DNA of 28,315 nucleotides, from NCBI GenBank assembly GCA_958350755.1, contig CATWID010000022.1, forward strand, positions 1-28,315, written 5' to 3'. This document shows, piece after piece, positions 22,183 through 28,315 of this stretch (its first letter is position 1; each line of letters starts with the position of its first letter). Both the position numbers and the translations under genes were made by a program. The notes under the pieces are model-generated. The model was not told the origin of the DNA. It made no database searches and saw only the letters and a list, made by a program, of their open reading frames with translations. Source of the stretch: an uncultured Collinsella sp. Its GTDB lineage: Bacteria > Actinomycetota > Coriobacteriia > Coriobacteriales > Coriobacteriaceae.

Positions 22183-22375
22183 TCTGCCATCAGAGCAAAA
22201 TAGGCACATGATGAGCGGGCGTCTTTACTGGGCTTTTGGGCACAACGTAGGGGCGTCCGTTTTTTGTGCGTGCTTGAGTTAACAGAGCGCTTACCGTGGC
22301 AGTACGCCGCGCATATGGGCGCGGGGCACACTAGTTCATGAGAAATAAGGTCTTTCTCGTGGAGGAAGTGGTCTT

Positions 22376-22582
22376 GTGAACGCTCGAGATATCGCCGTTG
22401 CCGCCGTTGCATTGGCGCTTGGTTGTCTTGGTCCTACGGCCGCGCTCGTCGCGGGTATGCAGGGGTCTTGTGGGGCTGCCTCTATCGTGGTTGGCGTGTT
22501 GATCGCGGCCGCGCTGCTGGGAAGCGCGGGCGTGACCCTTTGCCGAGATGACGAGGACGAGATGCCGCAGGCGCGGCGCTAG
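22376..22582 (+). CDS. Small membrane protein, 68 aa
   Basis: A GTG-started frame with GGAGGAAG seven bases upstream encodes 68 residues. Two hydrophobic segments (about 6-27 and 33-54) suggest two membrane passes, followed by a short acidic then basic tail (RDDEDEMPQARR). It is followed by a strong terminator. No family is recognised; the good ribosome binding site and terminator argue it is real. Confidence 0.7.
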   Translation: MNARDIAVAAVALALGCLGPTAALVAGMQGSCGAASIVVGVLIAAALLGSAGVTLCRDDEDEMPQARR

Positions 22583-22619
22583 CGGTTGCGAAACTGGTTT
22601 TGGTCATAGATGAAGAAAG

Positions 22620-22656
22620 AAGCCGCCGCAAGGGGAGTGCCCCTTGCGGCGGCTTT
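22620..22656. terminator. Bidirectional terminator between converging genes
   Basis: A perfect 16-bp stem (22620-22635 with 22640-22655) with an AGTG loop sits between the small membrane protein gene and the converging reductase gene. T-rich bases follow on the plus strand, and the A-rich run before it serves as the T-run for the minus strand. Confidence 0.9.
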
Positions 22657-22690
22657 GCTCTTGAGGCTGTTGGCTGCGGTGCGTCGAGCG

Positions 22691-23605
22691 CTACCAGCTG
22701 GCCTCGATTTCGCGGATGCGCGAATAGAGCCATTCGTTTTGCGGCACTTGGATACCGTGCTTGGCCGCGAGGCGGCAGATGGTGCCCGCAAACTCATCAA
22801 CCTCGGTTTTGCGCCTTGCGACGCGGTCTTGAGTCATCGAGGGCATGCCGGCGGGGTCGAGCCCCTCGATGAGGTGCACCATCTGCGTTAGGTCTGCCTC
22901 GGTCAGCTCAATGCCCTCGGCGTTGGCGACCGCAAGCGTTTCGCGCATGGCGGAAACAAAGCAGCGGCGCTGCTCGGAGCCCGGCTCCGTGGCGCTTCCG
23001 TAGGTCCCGCCGTAGACCATGCAGGTCTGGTTGATGCCGTCGTTGAGCATGAGTTTGGCCCACATGCGGTGCGCAATGTCGCGCTCGACGGTATGGGCGA
23101 TGCCGCAGCGCGTGTAGAGCCCGTCGATGGCGGCGACGGTCGCGGGGTCGGTGCCGGCGGCTGCACCAAAGCGGATCTCGCCCGCATTGGTAAAGGTGAG
23201 CGCGCCATTGAGAAACACGGCGTCCATGCCCTGGCAGATACCAAGAACGGTATGCTCCCAGCCAAAGCGTTCGGCAATCTTTTGTTCGCTCGTAATGCCG
23301 TTGCACAGCGAGGCGATGAGCGTGTTGGGTCCCACGACGCGCTCCATAGTCTTGAGTGCTTGGTCGAGACCGGTGGTCTTGACCGTCAGGATGACCAGAT
23401 CGGCGGGCGCTGCCTCGCTGGCGCGGACGGACGTGAGACCGCAAGGCTTTCCGTTGACGGTGAGCGCATCGCCCGCGTGACGCTCAAAACGGGCGTCATC
23501 CATAACGTATTCGACGGCGTCATTGCCGAGGGCCTTGGCAATCATGCTGCCGTAGAGCAGGCCGACGCCGCCCTTGCCGATAAAGGCGACCTTGTTGATC
23601 TGCAT
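22691..23605 (-). CDS. Ketopantoate reductase family (ApbA/PanE) protein
   Basis: The 304-residue NADPH-dependent protein has an N-terminal Rossmann fold (AFIGKGGVGLLYG) and the conserved VKTTGLDQAL and SLCNGITSEQ stretches, with a C-terminal helical domain containing RMWAKLMLNDGIN, where the family's catalytic lysine and asparagine lie. In pantothenate synthesis PanE reduces 2-dehydropantoate, but the superfamily has other oxidoreductases, and no pan genes are nearby, so the exact reaction is open. The start at 23605 uses GGGGAG; the nearer in-frame ATG at 23614 sits right on it. Length is normal. Confidence 0.88.
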   Translation of the reverse strand: MQINKVAFIGKGGVGLLYGSMIAKALGNDAVEYVMDDARFERHAGDALTVNGKPCGLTSVRASEAAPADLVILTVKTTGLDQALKTMERVVGPNTLIASLCNGITSEQKIAERFGWEHTVLGICQGMDAVFLNGALTFTNAGEIRFGAAAGTDPATVAAIDGLYTRCGIAHTVERDIAHRMWAKLMLNDGINQTCMVYGGTYGSATEPGSEQRRCFVSAMRETLAVANAEGIELTEADLTQMVHLIEGLDPAGMPSMTQDRVARRKTEVDEFAGTICRLAAKHGIQVPQNEWLYSRIREIEASW

Positions 23606-23620
23606 GTGAATCATCTCCCC

Positions 23621-23650
23621 ATATAAAAGGCGCCCGCGTAAGGGGCGCCT
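23621..23650 (-). terminator. Terminator of the cyclase-family gene
   Basis: AGGCGCCC (23628-23635) and GGGCGCCT (23643-23650) form an 8-bp stem; on the minus strand it is followed by TTTATAT. It lies downstream of the cyclase gene and before the reductase gene. Confidence 0.75.
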
Positions 23651-23726
23651 GATGGATTGTATGCTGCCGGGGTGATTGGTGGGTGCGCGGGGCGGCTGTT
23701 ATAAAAAAGAAACGTTTGCCTGGACG

Positions 23727-24497
23727 TTACGCTGCGGGGCAGACCGCAAAGACGCGCGCGGGGTATCCGACACCATCACGGACCTTAGGGAAGGTGCAGA
23801 AGATGACGGCGCCTGTGGCGGGAAGCTCGTCCAGATGGTCCATGACCTCGATCTGATAGCGGTCGACCGAGAGGATGTATTGCTCGCCGGGATAGGGGTA
23901 GGCATCCTCGCGTGTGGTCACGGTTGCGGGGTCGGTGTCTGCCGGTTCGTGGCCGATGGCACCGATGTTGCGCTCTTCTACAAGCCATTTGATGGCATCG
24001 AGGTCCCAGCCGGGGTAGTGGGGTTGGCCGTCCTCGTCCTTGTTTTCGAGGTCGGCGAGCTTGGACCAGTCGGAGCGGAAGGCGACGAAAGCGTCCTTGG
24101 GAATGCGACCGTGCTCGTCCTCCCAAGCCTTGAGGTCATCGATGGTCAGGATAAAGTCGGGGTTTGCGGCGCACTCCTCGTGCTTGTCGATGACGCAGAG
24201 CGGATGCATAAACTCGATAGGTTCGATCTCGCCAAGGGAGCGGCCATCGACATGGAAGTGGCGCGGCGCGTCGACGTGGGTGCCGTACTGCGGGGCGACC
24301 GAATACTGGAAGCAACGCATGGGCGCGAGCATATCTTCGGGCGTGCCGGGCAGGTAGTCGAAGAGCTTGGTGGACTCAAATGGCTCAAAGCCAAACCAGT
24401 GCGGGGTGTCGCACGAGAGCGTATGGGTGAGGTCAACCCAGCGATAATCGGTGCTTTTGAGCTGGGATGCGAGGTTCCAAAGGTCGAGCGCGGGCAT
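23727..24497 (-). CDS. Cyclase-family hydrolase (kynurenine-formamidase-like)
   Basis: This 256-residue protein belongs to the cyclase family, whose members include kynurenine formamidase and related amidohydrolases. The family signature is YGTHVDAPRHF, with a metal-binding His and Asp, preceded by VDLTHTLSCDTP. A later HEPADTDP also fits. AAAGGAG lies seven bases before the ATG at 24497. No tryptophan-degradation genes are nearby, so the substrate is unknown. It ends upstream of its own terminator, so it is probably a single-gene unit. Confidence 0.9.
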   Translation of the reverse strand: MPALDLWNLASQLKSTDYRWVDLTHTLSCDTPHWFGFEPFESTKLFDYLPGTPEDMLAPMRCFQYSVAPQYGTHVDAPRHFHVDGRSLGEIEPIEFMHPLCVIDKHEECAANPDFILTIDDLKAWEDEHGRIPKDAFVAFRSDWSKLADLENKDEDGQPHYPGWDLDAIKWLVEERNIGAIGHEPADTDPATVTTREDAYPYPGEQYILSVDRYQIEVMDHLDELPATGAVIFCTFPKVRDGVGYPARVFAVCPAA

Positions 24498-24660
24498 GGG
24501 TGACTCCTTTCATCGGGCTTTTTGCTGATGTTAAAGCGGTGCCGTGACAGCTCGATTTCTGCTGCGTTACGATACGTTCTCGATTGCGATTCCACGATGT
24601 TTCGGCCGCGTGACCATTGTGTTTCGCCTTGCCGGGGCGCTGATGGCGAAGGGAGGGGCC

Positions 24661-25851
24661 GTGCAATACCGCGTTGACCCCAAAAGTGGTAACCGAATAT
24701 CTGCTCTGGGTCTGGGCTGCATGAGGTTTCCCGGTTCGCCGGGACACCCCGATGCGAAGACAGCCGATGCCATCATTTCCCATGCGGTGGAGCAGGGGAT
24801 TAATTATCTGGATACTGCGTATCTCTATCCCGGTAACGAGGCGTGCGTGGGCGCCTCACTTGAGTGCTTGGGGCTGCGCGACCGGGTGCTGCTGGCGACC
24901 AAGTTGCCGCACGCTTCGTGCAAGTGCGCGGAGGATTTCGACCGGTTCTTCGACGAGCAACTGCGTCGCCTGCGGACCGACCATATCGACTATTACCTTA
25001 TGCACAACATCACTTCGCCCGCCCAGTGGGAGCGCGTGGTGGCGTTGGGCATCGAAGACTGGATTGCGCACCAAAAGGCTGCGGGGCGTATTCGCCAGAT
25101 AGGTTTTTCGTATCACGGCAGTGCGGCGGACTTCCTCACGATGCTCGACGCGTATGACTGGGATTTTTGCCAGATTCAGTACAACTACGCTGGAGAGCGC
25201 TACCAAGCGGGAACGGCGGGACTTATAGCAGCCGCCGAGCGCGGGCTCGCGGTGTTTGTGATGGAACCGCTTTTGGGCGGACGCCTGGCGGGCAAGCTGC
25301 CTCCGCGGGCCCGCGCCGTGCTCGATGACGTACGCGATCCGTACCTGAAGACGCCGGCTGCTTGGGGCCTTTCGTGGGTGTGGAACCATCCTCAAGTCAC
25401 GATGCTGCTTTCGGGCATGACCGATACCGCGCAGGTGGACGAGAACGCGGTGCTGGCCGATCGGGCCCTGCCGGATTCGATGACAGCCGCTCAGCTCGAT
25501 ACCATCGCACGCGTGCTGGCGGAGTTTGAAAAATCGAATCGCGTGCCCTGCACGGGATGCGGCTACTGCATGCCATGTCCCAAGGGTATTAACATTCCCG
25601 GCTGCTTTGCCGCTTACAACGCGAGCTATGCGCACAGCTGGTTTACGGGGCTGTCGCAATACTTTACGGCGAGCGCGGTGCGCACGAGCGAGCCCAAGCT
25701 CGTGAGCAATTGCGTCAAGTGCGGCAAATGTGCGCGTCACTGCCCGCAACACATCGATATCCCCGAGCGTCTCGACGACGCGCGCCGACGTTTCCAGCCT
25801 GGCCCCGTAACGGCCGCGCTTAAAGTCTTCAGCAAAACTCGCTCCTCATGA
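24661..25851 (+). CDS. Aldo/keto reductase with C-terminal 4Fe-4S ferredoxin-like domain
   Basis: The 396-residue protein has an aldo/keto reductase barrel (SALGLGCMRFPG, DTAYLYPGNE with the catalytic Asp/Tyr, ATKLPHA, DYYLMHN) up to about residue 310, then two cysteine clusters: CTGCGYCMPCPKGINIPGC and CVKCGKCARHCP, each able to hold a [4Fe-4S] cluster. Such fusions are common in anaerobes and may use reduced ferredoxin. I pick the GTG at 24661 because AAGGGAGG is close before it; an ATG at 24643 lacks a site, and farther frames read into the upstream gap. Substrate unknown. Its stop codon is directly followed by the first of two paired elements. Confidence 0.9.
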   Translation: MQYRVDPKSGNRISALGLGCMRFPGSPGHPDAKTADAIISHAVEQGINYLDTAYLYPGNEACVGASLECLGLRDRVLLATKLPHASCKCAEDFDRFFDEQLRRLRTDHIDYYLMHNITSPAQWERVVALGIEDWIAHQKAAGRIRQIGFSYHGSAADFLTMLDAYDWDFCQIQYNYAGERYQAGTAGLIAAAERGLAVFVMEPLLGGRLAGKLPPRARAVLDDVRDPYLKTPAAWGLSWVWNHPQVTMLLSGMTDTAQVDENAVLADRALPDSMTAAQLDTIARVLAEFEKSNRVPCTGCGYCMPCPKGINIPGCFAAYNASYAHSWFTGLSQYFTASAVRTSEPKLVSNCVKCGKCARHCPQHIDIPERLDDARRRFQPGPVTAALKVFSKTRSS

Positions 25852-25936
25852 CCCTTTTATATCTTGTGATGGAATAGTTCCTGTTTGCGGCAGAATAGGG
25901 CGATAGCAGGAACTATTTCGTCGCAACTGAAGGGGG
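25852..25936 (+). promoter_or_regulatory. Covarying hairpin element A, upstream of the second Gfo/Idh gene
   Basis: The whole gap between the two genes is one element: CCCTTTTATATC, a 19-bp stem (25864-25882 with 25908-25926, including three G-T wobbles), a 25-nt loop starting GTTTGCG, then CTGA-AGGGGG. The final AGGGGG is the ribosome binding site of the next gene and can pair with the initial CCCT. An element of the same design and loop length lies at 27014-27101. Confidence 0.75.
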
Positions 25937-25941
25937 CTGTC

Positions 25942-26961
25942 GTGGGCTATCGGGATTCATGTGATGATTTGCGTGAGGTTCGTTGGGGCGTTTTGGGCGC
26001 TGGGCACATTTCGCATCGATTTGCATCGTCGCTCAAGAAGGTCGACGGGGCACGGCTGGTGGCTGCGGCCGGCCGCACTCCTGCACATGTCGAGGAATTT
26101 TGTCGAGCGTTTTCGATCGATGCTGCGCACAGTTATGTCACGGCTGACGATGGCGGCGATGCGGCTTATGATGCGCTGATTGCCGACCCCGATGTCGACG
26201 CAATCTACTTGGCTCTTCCGCATGGTATGCATACGCGTTGGGCCTGTCGCGCGCTGCGCGCCGGAAAGGCCGTGCTGTGCGAAAAGCCGGCCGTTTTGAG
26301 TGAGGAAGAGGCTCTCTCGATTGCCTCCGCCTCTCGCGAGTGCGGCGTGCTGTTTATGGAGGCGATGAAGAATCGGTTTTGCCCGATGCGCACTCGCGTG
26401 GAGGACTTGCTAGCGTCGGGCGAGCTCGGCTGTATCGTCTCGATCGAAAGCGTGCAAAAACTCGATTATGGTGAGTTCCCTTCGAGTTATCTGCTCGATC
26501 CGTTGCAGGGCGGCTGTCTATATGACATGGGCTGCTATGCGGTCGGGTGGTTTGAGGATTTGCTTGCGGGTGCGTGCGATGTTTCGTCTCGTGAAGTTCG
26601 CTGGCGTGACGTATTAGGCGGCCGCGTGGATTGGGCCGATGAGATCCATATGAGTGTCGGCGGTATACCCATTCATATGGTGTGCGACGGCAAAGCAGCA
26701 TATGAAAGCCGCTTAACGATTGCCTGCGAACGGGGTTCGGTGGAAATCGAGCGCCTCCATCGCCCCGAGCTCGCCCATGTGAAGTACTCCGACGGACGAA
26801 TGCTCGAAATTAATGCCCCGTTTGAGGTCGATGATTTCTACGGCGAAATTCAGCATGCGACGCAGCTCGTCCAGACGGGAGAGCTTGAAAGCCCCGTTAT
26901 GCCTCTTGCCGCCACGCAGCGCTGCGCGCAGATTATCGATGCGATTCGCTTGACGCTCTAG
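25942..26961 (+). CDS. Gfo/Idh/MocA-family oxidoreductase (second)
   Basis: A 339-residue protein of the NAD(P)-dependent Gfo/Idh family. It has RWGVLGAGHISHRFASSL at the start, IYLALPHGMHTRWACRAL, and CEKPAVLSEEEA with the catalytic lysine; MEAMKNRF and the C-terminal domain follow. Length is normal. The GTG at 25942 has AAGGGGG five bases upstream, which is also the 3' end of element A; frames reaching further upstream read through the element. The substrate, probably a sugar-like compound, cannot be told. It is not the same as the first Gfo/Idh gene (16843-17949), with which it shares only the family. Confidence 0.9.
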   Translation: MGYRDSCDDLREVRWGVLGAGHISHRFASSLKKVDGARLVAAAGRTPAHVEEFCRAFSIDAAHSYVTADDGGDAAYDALIADPDVDAIYLALPHGMHTRWACRALRAGKAVLCEKPAVLSEEEALSIASASRECGVLFMEAMKNRFCPMRTRVEDLLASGELGCIVSIESVQKLDYGEFPSSYLLDPLQGGCLYDMGCYAVGWFEDLLAGACDVSSREVRWRDVLGGRVDWADEIHMSVGGIPIHMVCDGKAAYESRLTIACERGSVEIERLHRPELAHVKYSDGRMLEINAPFEVDDFYGEIQHATQLVQTGELESPVMPLAATQRCAQIIDAIRLTL

Positions 26962-26981
26962 GCTGCGGTGCTGGTGCTCAA

Positions 26982-26990
26982 GGGGGGGGG
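26982..26990. repeat. Homopolymeric tract of nine G
   Basis: Nine consecutive G lie 20 bp after the Gfo/Idh stop and about 24 bp before element B. Runs of this length tend to vary in replication. It can in principle pair with the C-rich start of element B. Confidence 0.9.
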
Positions 26991-27013
26991 CTCGGCGGAC
27001 CTTGCCCCTGATG

Positions 27014-27101
27014 CCCCTTTTATATCTTGCGGTGGAATACGGTCTGTTTGCGCCAAAATAAGGCACCAATAGACCGTATTTCACCGCAACTGATGAGGGG
27101 G
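27014..27101 (+). promoter_or_regulatory. Covarying hairpin element B, upstream of endonuclease IV
   Basis: The order is CCCCTTTTATATC, a 19-bp stem (27027-27045 with 27071-27089, one G-T wobble), a 25-nt loop starting GTTTGCG, then CTGATG-AGGGGG. The last part is the ribosome binding site of nfo and can pair with the initial CCCCT. Compared with element A, at least five stem pairs differ with both sides changed, while loop parts GTTTGCG, AATA and GGC are kept. Confidence 0.75.
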
Positions 27102-27109
27102 AGCTGGAG

Positions 27110-27976
27110 ATGCTGACGATTGGGTGCCATCTTTCGACGACGAAGGGCTATCGGGCAATGGGGGAGACGGCGTTGTCCATTGGTGCCAATACCTTTGCGT
27201 TCTTTACGCGCAACCCGCGCGGTGGCAAGGCAAAAGACCTTGACATGGATGACGTGGCGGCTCTGCGCGAGCTTATGGCGCAAAACGACTTTGGACCGCT
27301 GGTGGCGCATGCCCCGTATACCTATAACCCCTGCTCCGCTAAGGAGCGAGCGCGCGAGTTTGCCTTGGAGGCTATGGCGGAAGATTTGCAGCGTCTGGAA
27401 GCACTGCCCGGCAACTACTACAACTTCCATCCCGGTGCGCATGTGGGACAGGGGGCAGACGCCGGCATTCAGATGATTGTCGACACGCTGTGCCAGGTGA
27501 TGTTTGAGGGACAGCAGACGACGGTATTGCTTGAGACCATGGCGGGCAAGGGCACCGAGGTGGGCCGTAGCTTTGAAGAGCTGGCGCGCATTATCGAGGG
27601 CGTTGCCGCCAAGTGTCCGGAGCTGTCGGCCAAGTTGGGCGTGTGCCTAGACACCTGCCATGTGAATGACGCCGGCTATGACATCGTCCGCGATCTTGAC
27701 GGTGTGCTTGACGAGTTCGATCGTGTGGTGGGTATCGAGCGCCTGCGCGCCGTGCACATCAATGACTCCAAGAATCCCTGCGGCGCCCATAAGGATCGCC
27801 ACGAGTGCATCGGCAAGGGCTACCTGGGTAGTGAAGAGTTTGGCGGCGGTATGCAGGTTATACAGAATATTGTATCGAATGGCCGCTTGCGCGCATTGCC
27901 ATTCATCTTGGAGACACCGAACGAACTTGCAGGTTATGCGGCTGAGATCAATCTGTTAAGGTCGTTGCAGCAGTAA
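27110..27976 (+). CDS. nfo: Endonuclease IV (apurinic/apyrimidinic endonuclease)
   Basis: This 288-residue enzyme cuts DNA at abasic sites in base-excision repair. It has the expected TIM barrel with three metal ions: IGCHLSTTKGY, FHPGAHVG, LLETMAGKGTEVG, VCLDTCHVNDAGYD, VHINDSKNPCGAHKDRHECIGKG and ILETPNE carry the metal-binding His, Glu and Asp residues. Length is normal for Nfo. ATG 27110 is preceded by GAGGGGGAG, part of element B, which may control its translation. The downstream gap to the lipoprotein gene holds a terminator-like hairpin (27984-28013). Confidence 0.96.
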   Translation: MLTIGCHLSTTKGYRAMGETALSIGANTFAFFTRNPRGGKAKDLDMDDVAALRELMAQNDFGPLVAHAPYTYNPCSAKERAREFALEAMAEDLQRLEALPGNYYNFHPGAHVGQGADAGIQMIVDTLCQVMFEGQQTTVLLETMAGKGTEVGRSFEELARIIEGVAAKCPELSAKLGVCLDTCHVNDAGYDIVRDLDGVLDEFDRVVGIERLRAVHINDSKNPCGAHKDRHECIGKGYLGSEEFGGGMQVIQNIVSNGRLRALPFILETPNELAGYAAEINLLRSLQQ

Positions 27977-27983
27977 AGGCTGC

Positions 27984-28013
27984 CATAAAGTGGAGTGCTC
28001 CATTCACGTTATG
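27984..28013 (+). terminator. Terminator-like hairpin after nfo
   Basis: CATAAAGTG (27984-27992) and CACGTTATG (28005-28013) pair over 8 of 9 positions, with GAG/CTC able to pair inside, and are followed by GGTTTGTTTC. It is a moderate match to an intrinsic terminator. Confidence 0.5.
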
Positions 28014-28037
28014 GGTTTGTTTCAATCAGTTTTCTAA

Positions 28038-28066
28038 TTGCAGATTCTTCCAAGCGGGTGCATAAT
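28038..28066 (+). promoter_or_regulatory. Promoter of the lipoprotein gene
   Basis: TTGCAG (28038-28043), a 17-bp spacer and CATAAT (28061-28066) lie about 58 bp before the start codon. An AAGGAG ribosome binding site follows at 28111-28116. Confidence 0.65.
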
Positions 28067-28123
28067 AACCCTCAGTTTTTGCAGACCTCTGAATCACGTG
28101 GGGTCATTGGAAGGAGACTGATA

Positions 28124-28315
28124 ATGAAGCTCAAGAAGCTTGGCGCATTTGCAGCCACGGGCGCCATGGCGCTCGCTCTTGCACTGACGGGCTGCGGCTC
28201 GTCCAACGCCACCTCTGGTTCTGATGCCAGTTCCAGCAGCTCTGACGACGCTAAGGTCGAGAAGGTCGACGGCTCCAAGGAGTACGCGCTCGTCAAGGAC
28301 GGTACGCTCACCGTC
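28124..28315 (+). CDS. Lipoprotein, likely amino-acid ABC transporter substrate-binding protein (partial)
   Basis: The first 64 residues are seen before the window ends. A lipoprotein signal (MKLKKLGAFAATGAMALALA, then LTGC as the lipobox with Cys near residue 24) is followed by a serine/aspartate-rich linker and KEYALVKDGTLTV, a typical entry into the family 3 solute-binding domain. AAGGAG is seven bases before ATG 28124. The protein should be anchored outside the membrane and bind an amino acid. Transporter genes would be expected after the window; the substrate and family call rest on few residues. Confidence 0.75.
   Translation, partial: MKLKKLGAFAATGAMALALALTGCGSSNATSGSDASSSSSDDAKVEKVDGSKEYALVKDGTLTV

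Noticed and set aside
1..28315. CRISPR array or cas genes
   Set aside because: No regularly spaced repeats with unique spacers and no cas-like proteins were seen.

Overview
The window looks like chromosomal DNA of a gut-type anaerobic actinobacterium of the Coriobacteriia, most likely Collinsella or a close relative. This is inferred from the high G+C content, strict-anaerobe enzymes (oxygen-sensitive NrdD/NrdG reductase, ferredoxin-type aldo/keto reductase) and the overall flavour of the proteins; no 16S gene is present to prove it.

Layout. 1-385: two small hairpins, a very long perfect inverted repeat, and a tRNA promoter. 386-3708: tRNA-Leu(GAG), then a SpoIIE-type phosphatase with sensor domains followed by a protein that fuses a STAS anti-sigma antagonist to an anti-sigma kinase, together a compact partner-switching pair. 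3709-6480: tRNA-Gly(GCC) with a duplicated 3' end and repeats behind it, a GH13 alpha-glucosidase, then a second identical tRNA-Gly and tRNA-Val(GAC). 6481-10351: a long non-coding stretch with an NrdR-type promoter, nrdD, two long inverted repeats, and nrdG. 10352-12088: a folate cluster folE - HD-domain protein - folB. 12095-13959 (minus): a YgjP-type metallopeptidase and an M19 dipeptidase. 14080-15972 (plus): a SlyD-like FKBP coupled to a UreE-like protein, then a Cof-type HAD phosphatase. 15988-19510 (minus): PerR-like regulator, acylphosphatase, Gfo/Idh oxidoreductase, RNase HI and a LysR regulator. 19783-21093: O-acetylhomoserine sulfhydrylase (metY), divergent from the LysR gene, with a LysR operator, a good promoter and a 180-nt leader holding a cysteine-containing small ORF. 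21406-22582: a secreted repeat-poor surface protein and a small membrane protein. 22691-24497 (minus): a ketopantoate-reductase-family protein and a cyclase-family hydrolase. 24661-28315: aldo/keto reductase with a ferredoxin-like tail, a second Gfo/Idh oxidoreductase, endonuclease IV, and the start of an amino-acid ABC transporter lipoprotein.

The most unusual content is non-coding. (1) Two 85-90-nt elements, just upstream of the second Gfo/Idh gene and of endonuclease IV, share the same architecture (19-bp stem, 25-nt loop, C-rich start, ending in the ribosome binding site) while five or more stem pairs differ with both sides changed together, a covariation signature. (2) A set of long inverted repeats (29+14 bp, 35 bp, 22 bp arms) lies near tRNA-Leu and on both sides of the nrdD-nrdG gap; two share a core (CCGCAG ... 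ATGYYYGAGGAC) although their arms differ. (3) The metY leader has mutually exclusive stems around a Cys-containing mini-ORF. (4) A 19-bp copy of the tRNA-Gly 3' end bounds a 187-bp segment. All functional statements on these non-coding elements are inference.
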